A stretch of DNA of 64,000 nt from positions 3,348,001-3,412,000 of the forward strand of contig JAQQWL010000011.1 in assembly GCA_038363925.1 (NCBI GenBank), read 5' to 3'. The notes beneath the pieces are model-generated. The model worked only from the letters and a program-made list of their open reading frames with translations, made no database searches and was not told the origin of the DNA. The stretch is from Apiospora phragmitis. Taxonomy: Eukaryota; Ascomycota; Sordariomycetes; Amphisphaeriales; Apiosporaceae. Below, piece by piece: positions 46,567-58,200 of this stretch. The stretch's first letter is position 1; every line of letters starts with the position of its first letter. The position numbers were made by a program, and so were the translations under genes.

Positions 46567-47900
46567 TTAGGCCTTGACAGCGATATCAGGGTTGCTTTTG
46601 TTGTCTTTGGAGCCTACTATGGACTCCAAGCGCCCAGCCATGATGCGGTGCCTCTTGACAACCTCGACCCATTCCTCTTCTTGCTCTTGTCCTACGTCCA
46701 AGCTGGCGAGCATGACGCCAAAGTCGCCCCCGAGTCTGCCTAAACTTCCTGCGCAGTACAGGACCTGGGTCAGCAGGCTGTCGCGTGAAGTCTGGTCCTT
46801 GACATTTGGTAAATATATCCGTAGAGTTTCCATGAGCATTTCTACCAAATGGAAAGGAAAGGTCGAAAGTGCTGACGGCATTGGCTGCAACGGATCAAGC
46901 TCGTCTTCCTTTGCCGCCCCTGCGCTCGACTGTGGGTTGGAGGCGGGAAATATGCTCCTAAACATGGACACTATCGCAAAACTCTGCTCCCTGAAGATCT
47001 CAATGTAGCGTTTGAGATAGCGCTCCGTTTGCTGCCCCCCAGACCACGCGCTGCCAGTAGAGGCCTGCTGTTGGCGTGTCTTTTCCTGGTCTGCCAGGTC
47101 TCTCAGCGGTTCCAGGGCAGCCAACATGTTCATGAGGGTGGCTAAGCGACACACGAGGAATAGCGCTCCAAGGCCACCACCATTGCCTGTCGCGCTAGCG
47201 GGGTCCAGTTCTGGAATGACTCGGCGGAGCCAGCTGATGGTGCGCAGTGCGGACGCAAGCTTTAATCCAGGAGCTCTTAGACTGGAAATCAGATTCGTGG
47301 CCATGGTTTGCATTACCTCTTCCGCCTGCGTCGAAACTGAGACGACCAGATGGGACTCTGGATACAGGGAGTGCAGCCTCCTGATGTGTCCATTGAGATC
47401 AGGGCAGGTGTGTAGTTGGCTGCAGCAGACGAGGAGCCGGTTGTTATGGCAGATGAAAGAAGAGTCGGAAGCTCAAGCACGTCTACGAGTCGTTCGACAT
47501 TTCTCGAGAGCAGCAGGGCGCGTTTGCGGGAATTTAGCATCTCATTCTCGCCCGACTTGTGATAAGTTGTGGAGAAGCGTACGGCTTCATTGTCCAGCTT
47601 CAGTATTCCCGACTTCAAGTCGCTTGTAGAGGTGGCCAGGGCTGGCAAAGCAGTCCGCAGATCGGCATGATTGGAAGCCGATTCTATGATAGACTTGTGA
47701 GACCTTTTTGATAGCGCTTGCAAGGAGAGAAGCAGAGAATGTGAGGTTTGGGCCAATGCTTGCGGCTGTTCCGACTCGATGGCCGAAAGCGGTGACGAGG
47801 CCAAGCTGGTGAGATATTCCAAAGCAACGGGCTCAGCGTTTGGCGTGGGGCTCTGCCCTCGCCCGGCTGGCCGCAGCAGATCATATAACAGATCCGCCAT
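46567..47900 (-). CDS. COG8: Conserved oligomeric Golgi complex subunit 8, one-base frame break
   Basis: Single exon, about 444 residues. Family signatures include the N-terminal LEYLTSLASSPLSAIESEQP, then ALSKRSHKSIIESASNHADL and KRALLLSRNVERLVDVLELP. The C-terminal half has LNGHIRRLHSLYPESHLV, TISWLRRVIPELD, ALFLVCRLATLMNMLAALEP, and RYLKRYIEIFREQSFAIVSM. Between them the frame slips at 47398-47402: CTGATCTCAATGG should read as CTGGATCTCAATGG (one G missing), after which homology resumes at once. COG8 belongs to lobe B of the COG tether, which directs retrograde vesicles within the Golgi. The protein is shorter than the metazoan one, as usual for fungi. Confidence 0.9.
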
Positions 47901-48952
47901 ATTGTGTGATCTCTAGCCTGGCTGGACTTGCTGGCGCAGTGGAAGCGCAAGGAGGATGGCGATATGCCGGAATCGTCAAACGGCCAACAACCCAGTTCAC
48001 CCGCGCCCCCAATGATCCAGCCGGGCGGCGCTGAAGCAGACCCCTTTCCTGGCAGAAGTCAAGCAGTCGTGACCTCCAGCAGCAAATGACCTCGTCGAGA
48101 GATGTATGCCGGAGCAGGCTGACTTTGGACTGCTGGATCTATCTGGATTGGACCGGCTCGGTAGGAACCCGGCATCAATGCTTAAGATGCGTAGAGAGTC
48201 TGGCCGACTGGATTGCGGTCTTCCTTGGGACGGCTTAAATGCACCGCTGTGGTCGCCTGATAGGTTGTCAAGCGATATGCCGCAATCGTGAGGTTGTAAC
48301 GTGATCTTGTCTACGCTATGTTTCAAGGGTCATCCGGATCTACAGGCCAGCCAAATGCTCGGGCGCCCAGAACGGGATGACAGCTAAGCCATTGGGGGAG
48401 CGCAATGTGACCCCCACTTCGGTGGTAAAGCTTACAGGACAGCCGCAATTTATACTTGGCGCGTCTGCCCTGCACCGAGAAAGCACAGGTACTGCGAACG
48501 GCGTTGGGCGTACAGTACGACCAAGAGACCCCTCTGTACAAAGTAGCCTGGGCTAAAAGTTAGGTGAGTGCTAACAACTAGCGCCCCAACAAAATTCACA
48601 TGTTGCGGGTGCAATTATAAGGATTCAGAACCAGCGGAAACATCCCCCCCTATTATTACCTACCTACAGCAGCACATAGCACGACACACGACGAATAGAC
48701 AAGGTACTACCTTAGATCCTGAGTAAAACCCTACTTACTTTATTTACATATTTGTTTTGACATCGCACGCAACGCGCCTGCTTTAGAGGTAAGCATGGCT
48801 GTGAATTGATTCTGCCACGCTTCTCTGCTAGCCGCGTCATGCTTCGCACTTCGTCCATTAGTAGGCTTTCACTTGACCTTGTCCGTCGTGGGTAAGCTGT
48901 GGAAAACCCTAGGCACGCGATCCACGTCTCCAGACCTGCTGGTCGGAGTCCA

Positions 48953-48999
<47 letters not shown>

Positions 49000-49387
49000 T
49001 AGTCGTCGCTTTGTCTCACCTCCCAACGGCGGGCTGTCCAACTTCTTTTTAAAGTCATCATCGCGTCGCAACATCCACCCCTGCGCCGACTTGGGAGCCC
49101 CCTCTGTTTCTCTCTGTCTTCTGGGCACTAGACTGAAGTTCCACGCCTGCTTCCATCAGCCTTCTTTCTCGTCGTCACACCTGGCCAAGGCCGACTCATC
49201 CAACTCAACCCCCACGTATACTACCTATCGTACACCTACCTGCCGCGTGTACTACGTGCCACATCCAAATATAGCAAGTTAGGATTGCGGACGGGGCGGC
49301 TTCTGCGTTAGGCGCACAATACCCACGCCCGCTTGAGTGCGACACCAGCGTCAGAATAACTGTTCAAACACCACCGCACATTCCACG
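47901..49387. other. Divergent intergenic region (1.5 kb)
   Basis: Promoters of COG8 and the TLC gene. A 61-codon open frame at 48106-48291 (plus) has no supporting family or splice signal. The pyrimidine-rich 48959-49250 stretch probably belongs to the 5' leader of the TLC gene. Confidence 0.45.
48959..48997. repeat. (TC)n microsatellite, about 19.5 units
   Basis: Uninterrupted TC dinucleotides over 39 bases, about 390 bases before the TLC gene start. Confidence 0.97.
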
Positions 49388-50523
49388 ATGCACGATCCGT
49401 TCCCGATAGCGCCCTTCCCGGCGTTGTCCAGGGCCGTCCAGCCCGTGGCCGACTACTTCGGGCTCACGACACTGCCTCTACACATCCACGAGGTTATATT
49501 AGCAGCCATGCTGTACCAATTCGTCTTCTACTTCGTTGCGCCCAACCTATCGAATGCTCTAGTTCCCGTTCAGTACAACGCCCTGTCAAAAAATAGAAAA
49601 ATGAACTGGAATGTTCATGTTGTGTCTTTCGTGCAGAGTGGCATGATCAATGTTCTGGCGCTTTGGGTTATGTTCTCGGACGACGAACGCTGGGAGATGG
49701 ACACCCAGGAACGTGTCTATGGGTATACGGGTGCTGCAGCCATGATCCAGGCTTTAGCTGCAGGGTATTTCCTGTGGGATCTCCTCGTTACCCTCTCCAA
49801 TGTGCAGGTCTTCGGCGTGGGGATGCTTGCTCACGCCATCAGCGCTCTGCTTGTGTATTCGTTCGGATTCGTAAGTCTTCGCCCACTCTTCCGGCTGTGA
49901 GTCGGCCTGATAAGACCCCAATGCTGATATATTGACTCCCACAGCGTCCATTCGTCAACTACTACAGCACCACCTTCATCCTTTGGGAACTTTCGACGGT
50001 CTTTTTGAACATCCACTGGTTCTATGACAAGCTCGGCTTGACTGGTACCAAGGGTCAGCTCTACAACGGATTTGCTCTCATATTCACCTTCTTCTGCTGC
50101 CGCCTCGTCTGGGGAACATACCAGTCATATCAGGTGTCCAGGGATGTCTACGCTGCAGTAACCGGTAAAGTCTCCTATGTTCCAACAACCTCGGAAGTTG
50201 CCCAAGATCTCACCGTCCCTATGCGGTACGAATCAACCATGCGATTCGTAGCCGAGGATTTCCACGTTCCCGTGTGGCTGGCAGTCATCTACTTGGGCGC
50301 CAACATCACGCTGAACTCGTTGAACATCTACTGGTTCTTCAAGATGATCGACGCTGTACGCAAGAGATTTGAGCCCAAGGCCGAGGAAGAACCCGAGAAG
50401 GACAAGAAGGCCGCCAGTACCACAACTGGTGTGGATACAAAGGCGGAAATCAAGGGACGCCCTCGCAGACGAACAATTCTCGATGGCGAGGAGGAAGGCG
50501 AACACCCCCCGCCAGGAATTTAA
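49388..50523 (+). CDS. TLC-domain membrane protein (TMEM56/CLN8-like)
   Basis: Exon 1 is 49388-49870 and exon 2 is 49945-50523, phase 0, 353 residues, intact. The N-terminal HIHEVILAAMLYQFVFYFVA begins a series of about seven hydrophobic segments. The TLC signature region reads ALAAGYFLWDLLVTL, then HAISALLVYSFGFRPFVNYY and ILWELSTVFLNIHWF. TLC proteins act in ER lipid metabolism, sensing or transport; this group is distinct from the Lag1 ceramide synthases, whose HH-DD motif is not seen here. The C-terminus is cytosolic, charged and disordered (KAEEEPEKDKKAAS). The start at 49388 follows a pyrimidine-rich leader and precedes the first hydrophobic stretch; the in-frame upstream extension lacks an ATG. 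Confidence 0.88.
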
Positions 50524-51266
50524 CAAACGTATTGGCCCTCTATGAAATAGTTGGAAAGTACGGCTTGTAGGCGGGCATAGGGTTTACATGTCAGTTGACA
50601 TTTACTCTTTGCGGGGGTTATCCTCCGTTTCAAATGCGGAGGATGGTGTCTATTCGGTGTCAAACTCGAATAGAATGCGATGGGGGGTCCGGGTGTAGCA
50701 TTTTCATGCGAGCGGCATAATCCAGCTGTATGGCTTGGTCGCAAAGGCTTGTCGGCCAAAAGACTATTGGAATATGAAGCGGAACTGTTGCCGGATCTAT
50801 CGGGTATTCTATGCGAGCTACCTTTACCATCACTGCTATAGCTTTTGGTACATAATCAAATTCAAGTAATATCTGGCATCGGAGACGCCCACTGCCTCGA
50901 GGTGCTTCACATGTGAGGGGCCTTATCCCACCCGACACATTATACTTCACTTCGTCAACCATACGGCACGGGTCAGTGTATGCATATACAGCGCTTGGAC
51001 AAGTGGTCAGCGGTTGCTCAAGAACCGAGTTGGGAAGGCACAGAACGTAGGATTAGAAGTCTCCGGGTTCACAGCATATGGACGCAATCATCCAGCTTTG
51101 ATGCATAATATAGTAAATTGGAATAGAAATCTAGTCGCCCATTAGTATTCCTTGAAAGTTGAAAGAATAATCCACCGGTACAGGTACGCGTCCAAAAGGG
51201 GGAGGGGGGTAACCCAACTCCAAGATGAAGTATTGCTGGATGTTGCAATCAGTCACCCCCTCACCC
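50524..51266. other. Intergenic
   Basis: 3' regions of the TLC gene and of the Gly-rich gene. A 100-codon open frame at 50660-50962 (minus) looks protein-like in parts but has no recognisable domain, so I do not call it. Confidence 0.4.
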
Positions 51267-51975
51267 CTATTTCATGGAGTTTATCCAGGCGGCGGGAGCT
51301 GGGGCACCAGCTCCGGCTCCGGCTCCGGCACCTCCTTTACCACCAGCGTCTCCGGTCAAACCGCCGGTCAGACCACCCAAGAGCCCACCAAGTCCTCCTG
51401 TGAACACGCCTTCTCGTCAGTATAGGGCTCATCGGAGTGGTGATATCTGCTTTTGCTTACCTTGTCCTCCAGCGTTGGCATTGCCGCTGGCGTTACCACC
51501 TGCTCCTGAGATTGAGCATTAGAATTCCCTTCCTATCCCATACACAGATCATGCGAGGCATTGACTCACCACCATTCAGGCCTCCGGTCAGATCTCCAAT
51601 AATAGCGCCAAGCCCGCCTCCCTGTGCGCCGCCCTGGCCTCCTGCGCCTGCTCCGAGGATAACATGTTAGAGGATGAAGAAACAAGCAGCAGCAGAGCTC
51701 GTAGGCCAGTCATATGTGATCGGGAGAACGCGGAGAAGGAGTATATATCACTTACCACCAGTTAGGCCACCGGTCCAGGTCTCCAATGATGTTGCCGATT
51801 CCGCCTACGCCGCCTCCAATCGCGCTCTCCAGCCCATTGGCTCTGTGATGGATAGGTAGTATGTGCGTATGTATGATAGCTTGGCTTACTGTTGCTGGGG
51901 AACTGGCACGGCCGTGACTGTGGTGAAAGAAGCGGCCAGCGCTGATACGAAGAGGTTCGAGTAAAGTATTCTGAT
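51267..51975 (-). CDS. Small secreted glycine-rich protein, five exons, start codon not found
   Basis: Exons of about 51975-51890, 51842-51756, 51650-51570, 51505-51461 and 51409-51267, ending in TAG at 51267. Exon 1 encodes a signal peptide (RILYSNLFVSALAASFTTVT, then AVPVPQQQ). Exons 2 and 3 each encode an Ile-Ile-Gly-Asp-Leu module (GNIIGDLTGGLTGG and GAIIGDLTGGLNG), and exon 5 carries GGLGGLLGGLTGGLTG. Nearly every junction falls after the first base of a Gly codon. The second exon needs one G removed at 51775-51776. No in-frame ATG precedes the signal peptide; an ATC stands where ATG is expected, so the start may be lost to a base error or lie in an upstream exon. A secreted structural or surface protein is likely; there is no enzyme motif. 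Confidence 0.6.
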
Positions 51976-53387
51976 CTGGAGCCTTGCTCGGTACAATAGT
52001 ACGAAGGGCGTCTTCTACACGGCGATTGAAGGGAAGGAAGAGAGAGACCAAAGAAAATGAGCGAAGTCAATCAACGACGACTGTTTCGGGGTGTTATAGA
52101 ACAAATGAAAAGCTGAGAGCTGGTGGGCAAGTGTACAGCAGTCTTCTGGTCCAAGTAGGCCTGCTCCCTTATATAGACATGACTCCCCCGAGTATTCACG
52201 AGAAAGTCCAACAGGATAGGGGGAGGGGGTCTCGAGCCTTCATCTCTGCTTTTGCTTATTCTATCTCTCCCGACCACCGGCGGTTTCGAATATCGTAGGC
52301 CATCCCCAGAGACGCCGCCCAACAAAAGAAATGCCAACAACACGTCAGTCACTATAGATGCAGGGCAAAAGCAATCAATTTTCGGTTTACCGGAGACATG
52401 CTAGTCGCGGAAAGGCGTTAGATCCCAGACAATCGACACTGCCCACGGTTCGTCCCCGCGGCCTTTGCGCCGATCCGGGGGTTCGCGCGGCGCCCCGTAG
52501 TTTGGCGGGCGATGGATCCAAGCCGGGATTCCCCCACTTTGGCAACTGTGAAACTGTAAGTTCCTTTTCCTTCGTCTGATGTCGTGGCTAGATTAGACAG
52601 AAGCTCTAGCGGCGCGGGATTATTATGCTTGCATGTCAAGTCATGCATGCATATTCAAGGCCAAACTTCATTCGATTCATCTCATGTTTCTCCGGGCCAG
52701 CTAGTTTGTTAGTGTTGACATGTTGATGAAGGGAGACGAGCCATACGATGCCCAGACTCGGACACAATTTGTTATGTTTGGTGTTTGGATTTGGCTTCCA
52801 AGAGATCTACCTAGTTATCCCAGCAGCGTCGCCAACTATGACCCGAAGAGAGCGTACCTAGTCATCATCGTGAGCAGCAACCTCGTCGTCGTACTTTCGC
52901 CTATTTGAGCAATAGGAGAAAGCTGACATAGTCCAGTACTTGTATATCTGGCTTCGTAAGCCACGTGCCAACTAGAATACTTGGTGATCGTGGCCCCATG
53001 GCGCTCACTGCCAAGAGCGCAGACGGGTGCAGTTGAGCCTTTCTAGATTCAACAGCTTCCGTGGCTGGTATAAGTACGGCCTCTGACAAATATTAAGTAC
53101 TTTGTTTGTTACCGTCAGCGCAGAACAGCTGATGGAACAAACATGACAATTGCCTCTCTGCTCTCGTCGCGACAGCGACTAAGTTATTTGCGAGAAAGAC
53201 AGAGGGAGGGTGTCTTCCTGGTATAACGCACCTCGCTCGTGGGACCATATAATGTATGAATAGGGGCTCGTCCTGAACATGAGCGATGGGAATCCAATGT
53301 TGAGCACTGCCCATCAACCAACAGTTCATAGAAGTTTTTCATTAACAGCTTACCCCCAATTGACAGAAAGAGAACAGAGCAAGCACC
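51976..53387. other. Divergent intergenic region (1.4 kb)
   Basis: Promoters of the Gly-rich protein gene and the hydrolase gene. No other gene or repeat that I can support. Confidence 0.45.
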
Positions 53388-54874
53388 ATGCCTCAACCCC
53401 GCAAACCCCTGGCCCTAGGCGGTGCCGCCTTCTTCCTCGCCACGGCCTTGGTGAGCCCGGCGCTGGCCCGCCACTGCCGGAACCCGACGATCCCCGTGCA
53501 CATCACGGCGGCCAACACGGACCTGGGGGCCGACTTCCCGACGCCCCAGACCGACGTCGAGTTCACCGACTTCTTCCTGTCGAACCTGCAGCACGGGCGG
53601 CAGCCCCCCGACACGACCCCGCCCAAGACCAAGAACGTGACGGGGGACTACGAGCTCGCCGCGACGTACTGCGAGCCGTCCCCGGACCCTGCTAATAGCA
53701 GCAACAAGACTACTACTACTCCCAAGGTGCTGCAGATCCTCACGCACGGCATCGGCTTCGGCCACGACTACTGGGACTTCGCCTACTACGAGTACAGCTA
53801 CGTCAACCACGCCCTGGCGCACGGGTACGCGACCCTGGACTGGGACCGGCTGGGCCTCGGCGAGTCGACGCGGCTCGACCCGGTGCACGAGGTCCAGCTG
53901 CCGCTCGAGGTCGAAGCGCTGCGGGAGCTGACGCGGCTCCTCCGGGCCGGCTCGGTCGACCTGCATCTCAACCCCGACTCGGACAACGGCGAGACGACGA
54001 CGACGACGACGACGACGACAACTCCCCCAAAATTCGACAAGATCGTCCACGTGGGCCACTCGCTGGGCTCGTCAGTCGTGTACGCGCTCGCGGCCGTCGA
54101 CGGCCTCGTGCTGACGGGCTGGTCGACCGTGCCCGACTTCATGAGTGCCGGCTTCATCGGCCTGCACCTGGAGCAGGCGCGGCCCAAGGGCGGGCCGCTG
54201 GCTGGCTACGCGCCCGGCTACGTCGTCATGGGCGACGTGACGGCGCTGCACACCGACTTCTTCGCGCCGGGCGCGTACGACCCGGCCATCCTGGCGCCCG
54301 CCTACGCGGCGACGCAGCCGACGACCGTGGGCGAGATCGCCACGGGCAGCTACATGGCCAGCACGAAGCTCGAGGTCACCGTGCCTTCGCTGGTTATCAC
54401 TGGTCGTAAGTGATGTGAATGATGCCATCTCATCTTCCTCTCCTTGGCCTTCCTTTTCTCGTGAAATAGGGGTAGCCCATACATTTTTTCTGACCCCCAT
54501 ACTCAAAGATCTACAACGTCTTGTGCTTGTACTAAGAGGCTACTATTATAGAAAAGGACCTGATCTTCTGCGGCACCGACTGCTTCGGCACGAACGACCC
54601 GAATTTGGCATTCGCTCCTCGATCTCGCGAACTCAAGCTTCCCTCTGACGAATCCGCCAGAAACTATCACCGTGTCCGGATCGGGCCATGGCCTAAACCT
54701 GGTACGTGAGCCCAAACGCACCTCCCAAATCTTTCCCTTCTCATCTACGTCAATGGGCAAGCTTTTCCCCCCAAAGGCCCGTCTTAACTGTATTAATCGG
54801 CACAGGACAACAATCACGAGTACACGTACGGCAGAATCTCCAACTTCTTGATGTCCAACGGGCTTTCGCCATGA
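53388..54874 (+). CDS. Secreted alpha/beta hydrolase, one-base frame break
   Basis: Exons 53388-54405, 54552-54701 and 54806-54874, about 411 residues. A signal peptide (PLALGGAAFFLATALVSPAL) starts the protein. The hydrolase core has oxyanion-strand ILTHGIGFGHDYWDF, nucleophile elbow VGHSLGSS, an acid-loop region KDLIFCGTDCFG and catalytic His in VSGSGHGLNL. Between the core and the elbow lies a run of ten Thr (ACG repeat, about 53994-54019). In exon 2 the frame shifts by one base (insertion between about 54600 and 54645) before NPPETITVSGSGHG; the last exon (NNHEYTYGRISNFLMSNGL) is normal. The substrate is unknown; an ester or amide is likely. Exon 1 is extremely GC3-rich. Confidence 0.83.
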
Positions 54875-55290
54875 TAAGGTAGTCCAGGGTAGTCCAGATC
54901 TGTGGAGGGCATCTCGACAGTGCAAGGCTTGGCTGGCAGCACTTTCTATCATGTGTTTCCAAGTTCTTCGTGGCACTTTCTGTGCATAACATGACGGCAT
55001 CATAGACAGGTAGTCGAAGTATAAGAGTATTACCATATTCATCTTTTGTATGGAGAAACGTACTTACAATGGGTTGGTTCTATTATGTTTATAGTGTTCT
55101 GAAGGTGTCCAATTAATGCTACCTCACCTCAATGGCACTTTCCGCTGAAGTCTTCCCCCCTATGTATCGCTTCCCATGCCGCCCCTGATCCGCTCTCCTT
55201 ATCTCACAATCGTCTCGCACCAAATAAAACTATATACCGCTTTTTCTCCGTAGCAACAAGCAGCGTAGAAAGGAAGTTTCCCCTGGTCAC
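54875..55290. other. Intergenic, convergent
   Basis: 3' regions of the hydrolase and SLA1 genes. Nothing else seen. Confidence 0.5.
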
Positions 55291-58200
55291 TTAGAAACCG
55301 AAGGGGTTTTGGGGAGCTGGACAACGTTAGATGATAAGCGCCTGAGTGAAGACCGTTTGACTTACTAGCTTGTGCAAGGTTTGCACGCCGTCCCGTTGCT
55401 TGGGGGGTAATCTTGTCTGCGACCCCAAAGCGGACTGGCGGCGCTGGCCCCGTCTGCTGGGGCACCAGAGGCGCAGCGGGAGGGGGTTGAGACTGAGGCG
55501 GGTTGTTATTTGTGTTGGGGTTGAAGCCAGAGTTGAAGCCAGGATTGAAACCTGTTGGCTGCTGCTGCAGTGGAGGCATGCCCGTCCTTTGCGGCTCAAG
55601 AGCAGGAGGCAGGAACGAGTTGACGCCGGTGCTTTGCGGGAATTGCTGCCCAGGGTTGAATCCACCCTGGAATCCGGTAGGCTGAGACTGAACAGGCCCG
55701 AATTGTGAGGCCCGAGGGTCTGCAAATGGGCTCTGCATCTGCGACGCACCAGTCATCTGCGGCTGCATGAATTGGTTCTGCCCGAAGCCAGTCTGCTGCG
55801 GTTGTATACCGGCACCTGGATTGTAACCCATCATTCCAGGACCTGTCGGTTGGGGCTGGAAGCCTCCCATGTATTGCGGTTGCATCCGCTGCTGGCTTAG
55901 GTCGTTCAAACTTTGTCCAGGAGGTGCCAAGCCTGTCATCTGTGGCTGCAACGGCGGCGGCGCGAATTGACTAGGTTGCGCAGACTGTGGTGCGGAGAGT
56001 GGCCGCGAAGGTGGCGGGGGCATCAGCCCTGGCTGACCCTGCGTCATCTGGGGTGCTATCGGCCTTTGACGGCTAGCCAAACCAAGATTCAGAGGCTGGG
56101 CAGCGACAGATTGGCCTGTAGGCATGCTCTGGAGCCCGGTTTGTTGTTGTGCGAGTCCAGCAAAGAACGCCGGGCTAGCCCCAGGGGCTTGGGTTGTGGC
56201 CGGTTGCTGTTGAGGCGCGGGTTGCGGTGGGGGCTGAACAACTTGGGGCGATGCCGTTGGCTGAGCTTTAACTGGCTCTAAAGGCTGCGAAAGCAAGGAA
56301 AGGTCCAGCATCCCTTGTGTAGGTGGTGCTGGTTTGGGTGCCTTCGGCTCTGGTGCAGGCGCTGCCTTGGGTTGTGGCTCAGGTTGTTTCGAAGGCTTCA
56401 CGTCCCAAGCATCGTCATCGAACCCACCGCTGCTCTTCTCACCTTCCTTGGGTTTACCGGCACTGGGGGAAGGCGTGGAGGATCCTTCAGCACCGGATTC
56501 CTTTTGCTGAGAAAAGGCCTTCGGATCAATAGTATCGTTGGTCTGGACGGCTGGCGCGGGCCGGCCTTTTCGGTGTTGTTTCGAAGCGTCCCGCCGGGGC
56601 CTGAGAAGAGCCCACCCTCGCCTTCTTCATCTCCAGCAAAGCTGACGCCCTTTTTCTTGCCCTCTCGTCCGAATCTCTTGTCCAGGTGACGCATCACTTT
56701 GATGATATCACCTTCTCTGAGTCCAAGGCTACGGAGCACCGTGGCGTCGACATCAGGCAGTACACTTTCATCCATGGAGTCTTTGTTGAACGCCTGCGCA
56801 TACCGCTCGCAAAGCCCGACTGAGACCTCACAGGCAAGGAAAAATTGAAACCAGTCGTAGTCAGTACCGTTACTGATAGATGCGCCGACGACTTTGTTTT
56901 TGCCTGACGACGACGACGATTCCTTAGGTGGCCTTGTGGATTGCGCGCGCTTGACTTCGGATAGGGGCTTATCCTCATCCAACGAAATGCCCGTGATTAG
57001 CTCCACGTATTCGAGATCTTTGACTGACATCTTATTAACAGGCACCGCAATCTTGACGCCGTTCATCTTGTGCAGGTTGATCTTCCCATCCTTGAGGCCG
57101 AGGAACTGGGCCTCGACGCTGAAGGACTTGGTTCGGTCGGTCCACACCCGTATCTTGTTCGGGTCGGGTTCTGAGTGCGAATGATGATTAGCAACTCTGC
57201 TCGTCTTGTGGTTAAGGGGTGCCAAGCATGACCGAACTTACTCGACTTGGAAGATCCAGAGCGGCCACTGCCTTCGGCTCGGCCGTTCTCTCGTTTGCTT
57301 CGCTGCTGGCCATATTGGTTACTACTGTCTGCGGCTGACAAGCTACTGTGTCTCTCAGGCAAACGCATGCCAGGTCCTACCTCTGCTACTTTTTGATCCC
57401 TCTTCATGGCCTCCTTGGTCAGCCGCTCTTCCTCGAGACGGTTTTGTGCGACTGTTGATCTGCCTGCGTCCAGGCCTACCGGTGTGACGGGCGATAGCAC
57501 GGTCTCCTTGACTTCGATATAACTGCTGGGAACGACACCTTCCTTCCCGTTCTTCACTCGTCGCACTTGCCACCATTCTTCGCTCTTAAGATCGTCAATG
57601 ATGGTAACCTCGTCTCCCACAGCGACTGTCACCTCGTCATCGCCCTGTGCCATGAAGTCATAGAGAATCACTCCTCGTTTCTGACTGTTCTTGCTAGTGC
57701 CGGCCAAGATGACCTCACGAAGTCCCTCGGCCCTGACGGCTCCGGATAACTCGCCCAGAGCACTCACGATTTCGGCCGCGGTATCCTTAGCGCCAGCATG
57801 GAAATCGATGCTTCTGCTGGGGCGAACCAGCTCCAAGAACACGTGCTTGCCCTCGCGAGAGTAGTGAGTCATTTTATCAGCAGTCCACTCATTAGTCGGG
57901 CCATCGTGGGCGCGCTCGGGCGCGATCAGGATGACACCCGTCTTGAGATTAACACCAAGGGTGGTTGGCATCTTCTTCTTCTTACCCATGACTGAAACCA
58001 TCTCGTTGATGTTGTACATATGGAACCCTCCAGGCGCGATGCGGCCTGTAGTACCTGCCGGGACCTCATCATTTCGCTCGCGCCGACTCATTGTTCGCTG
58101 CGGCGGTGGCGATTGGAGCTCAGGGGAGTAGGTCGATTGCGAACGGGGTCGGCTCGGCAGGGCCGGGCTTGGTTCCTCCTCCGATTCTTCCGAGAGATAT

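Noticed and set aside
48106..48291. 61-codon plus-strand frame near COG8
   Set aside because: Too short, no homology signal, no splice sites supporting a larger gene.
50660..50962. 100-codon minus-strand open frame that looks partly protein-like
   Set aside because: No recognisable domain, no splice partner, lies in the 3' flank of the TLC gene; evidence too thin.
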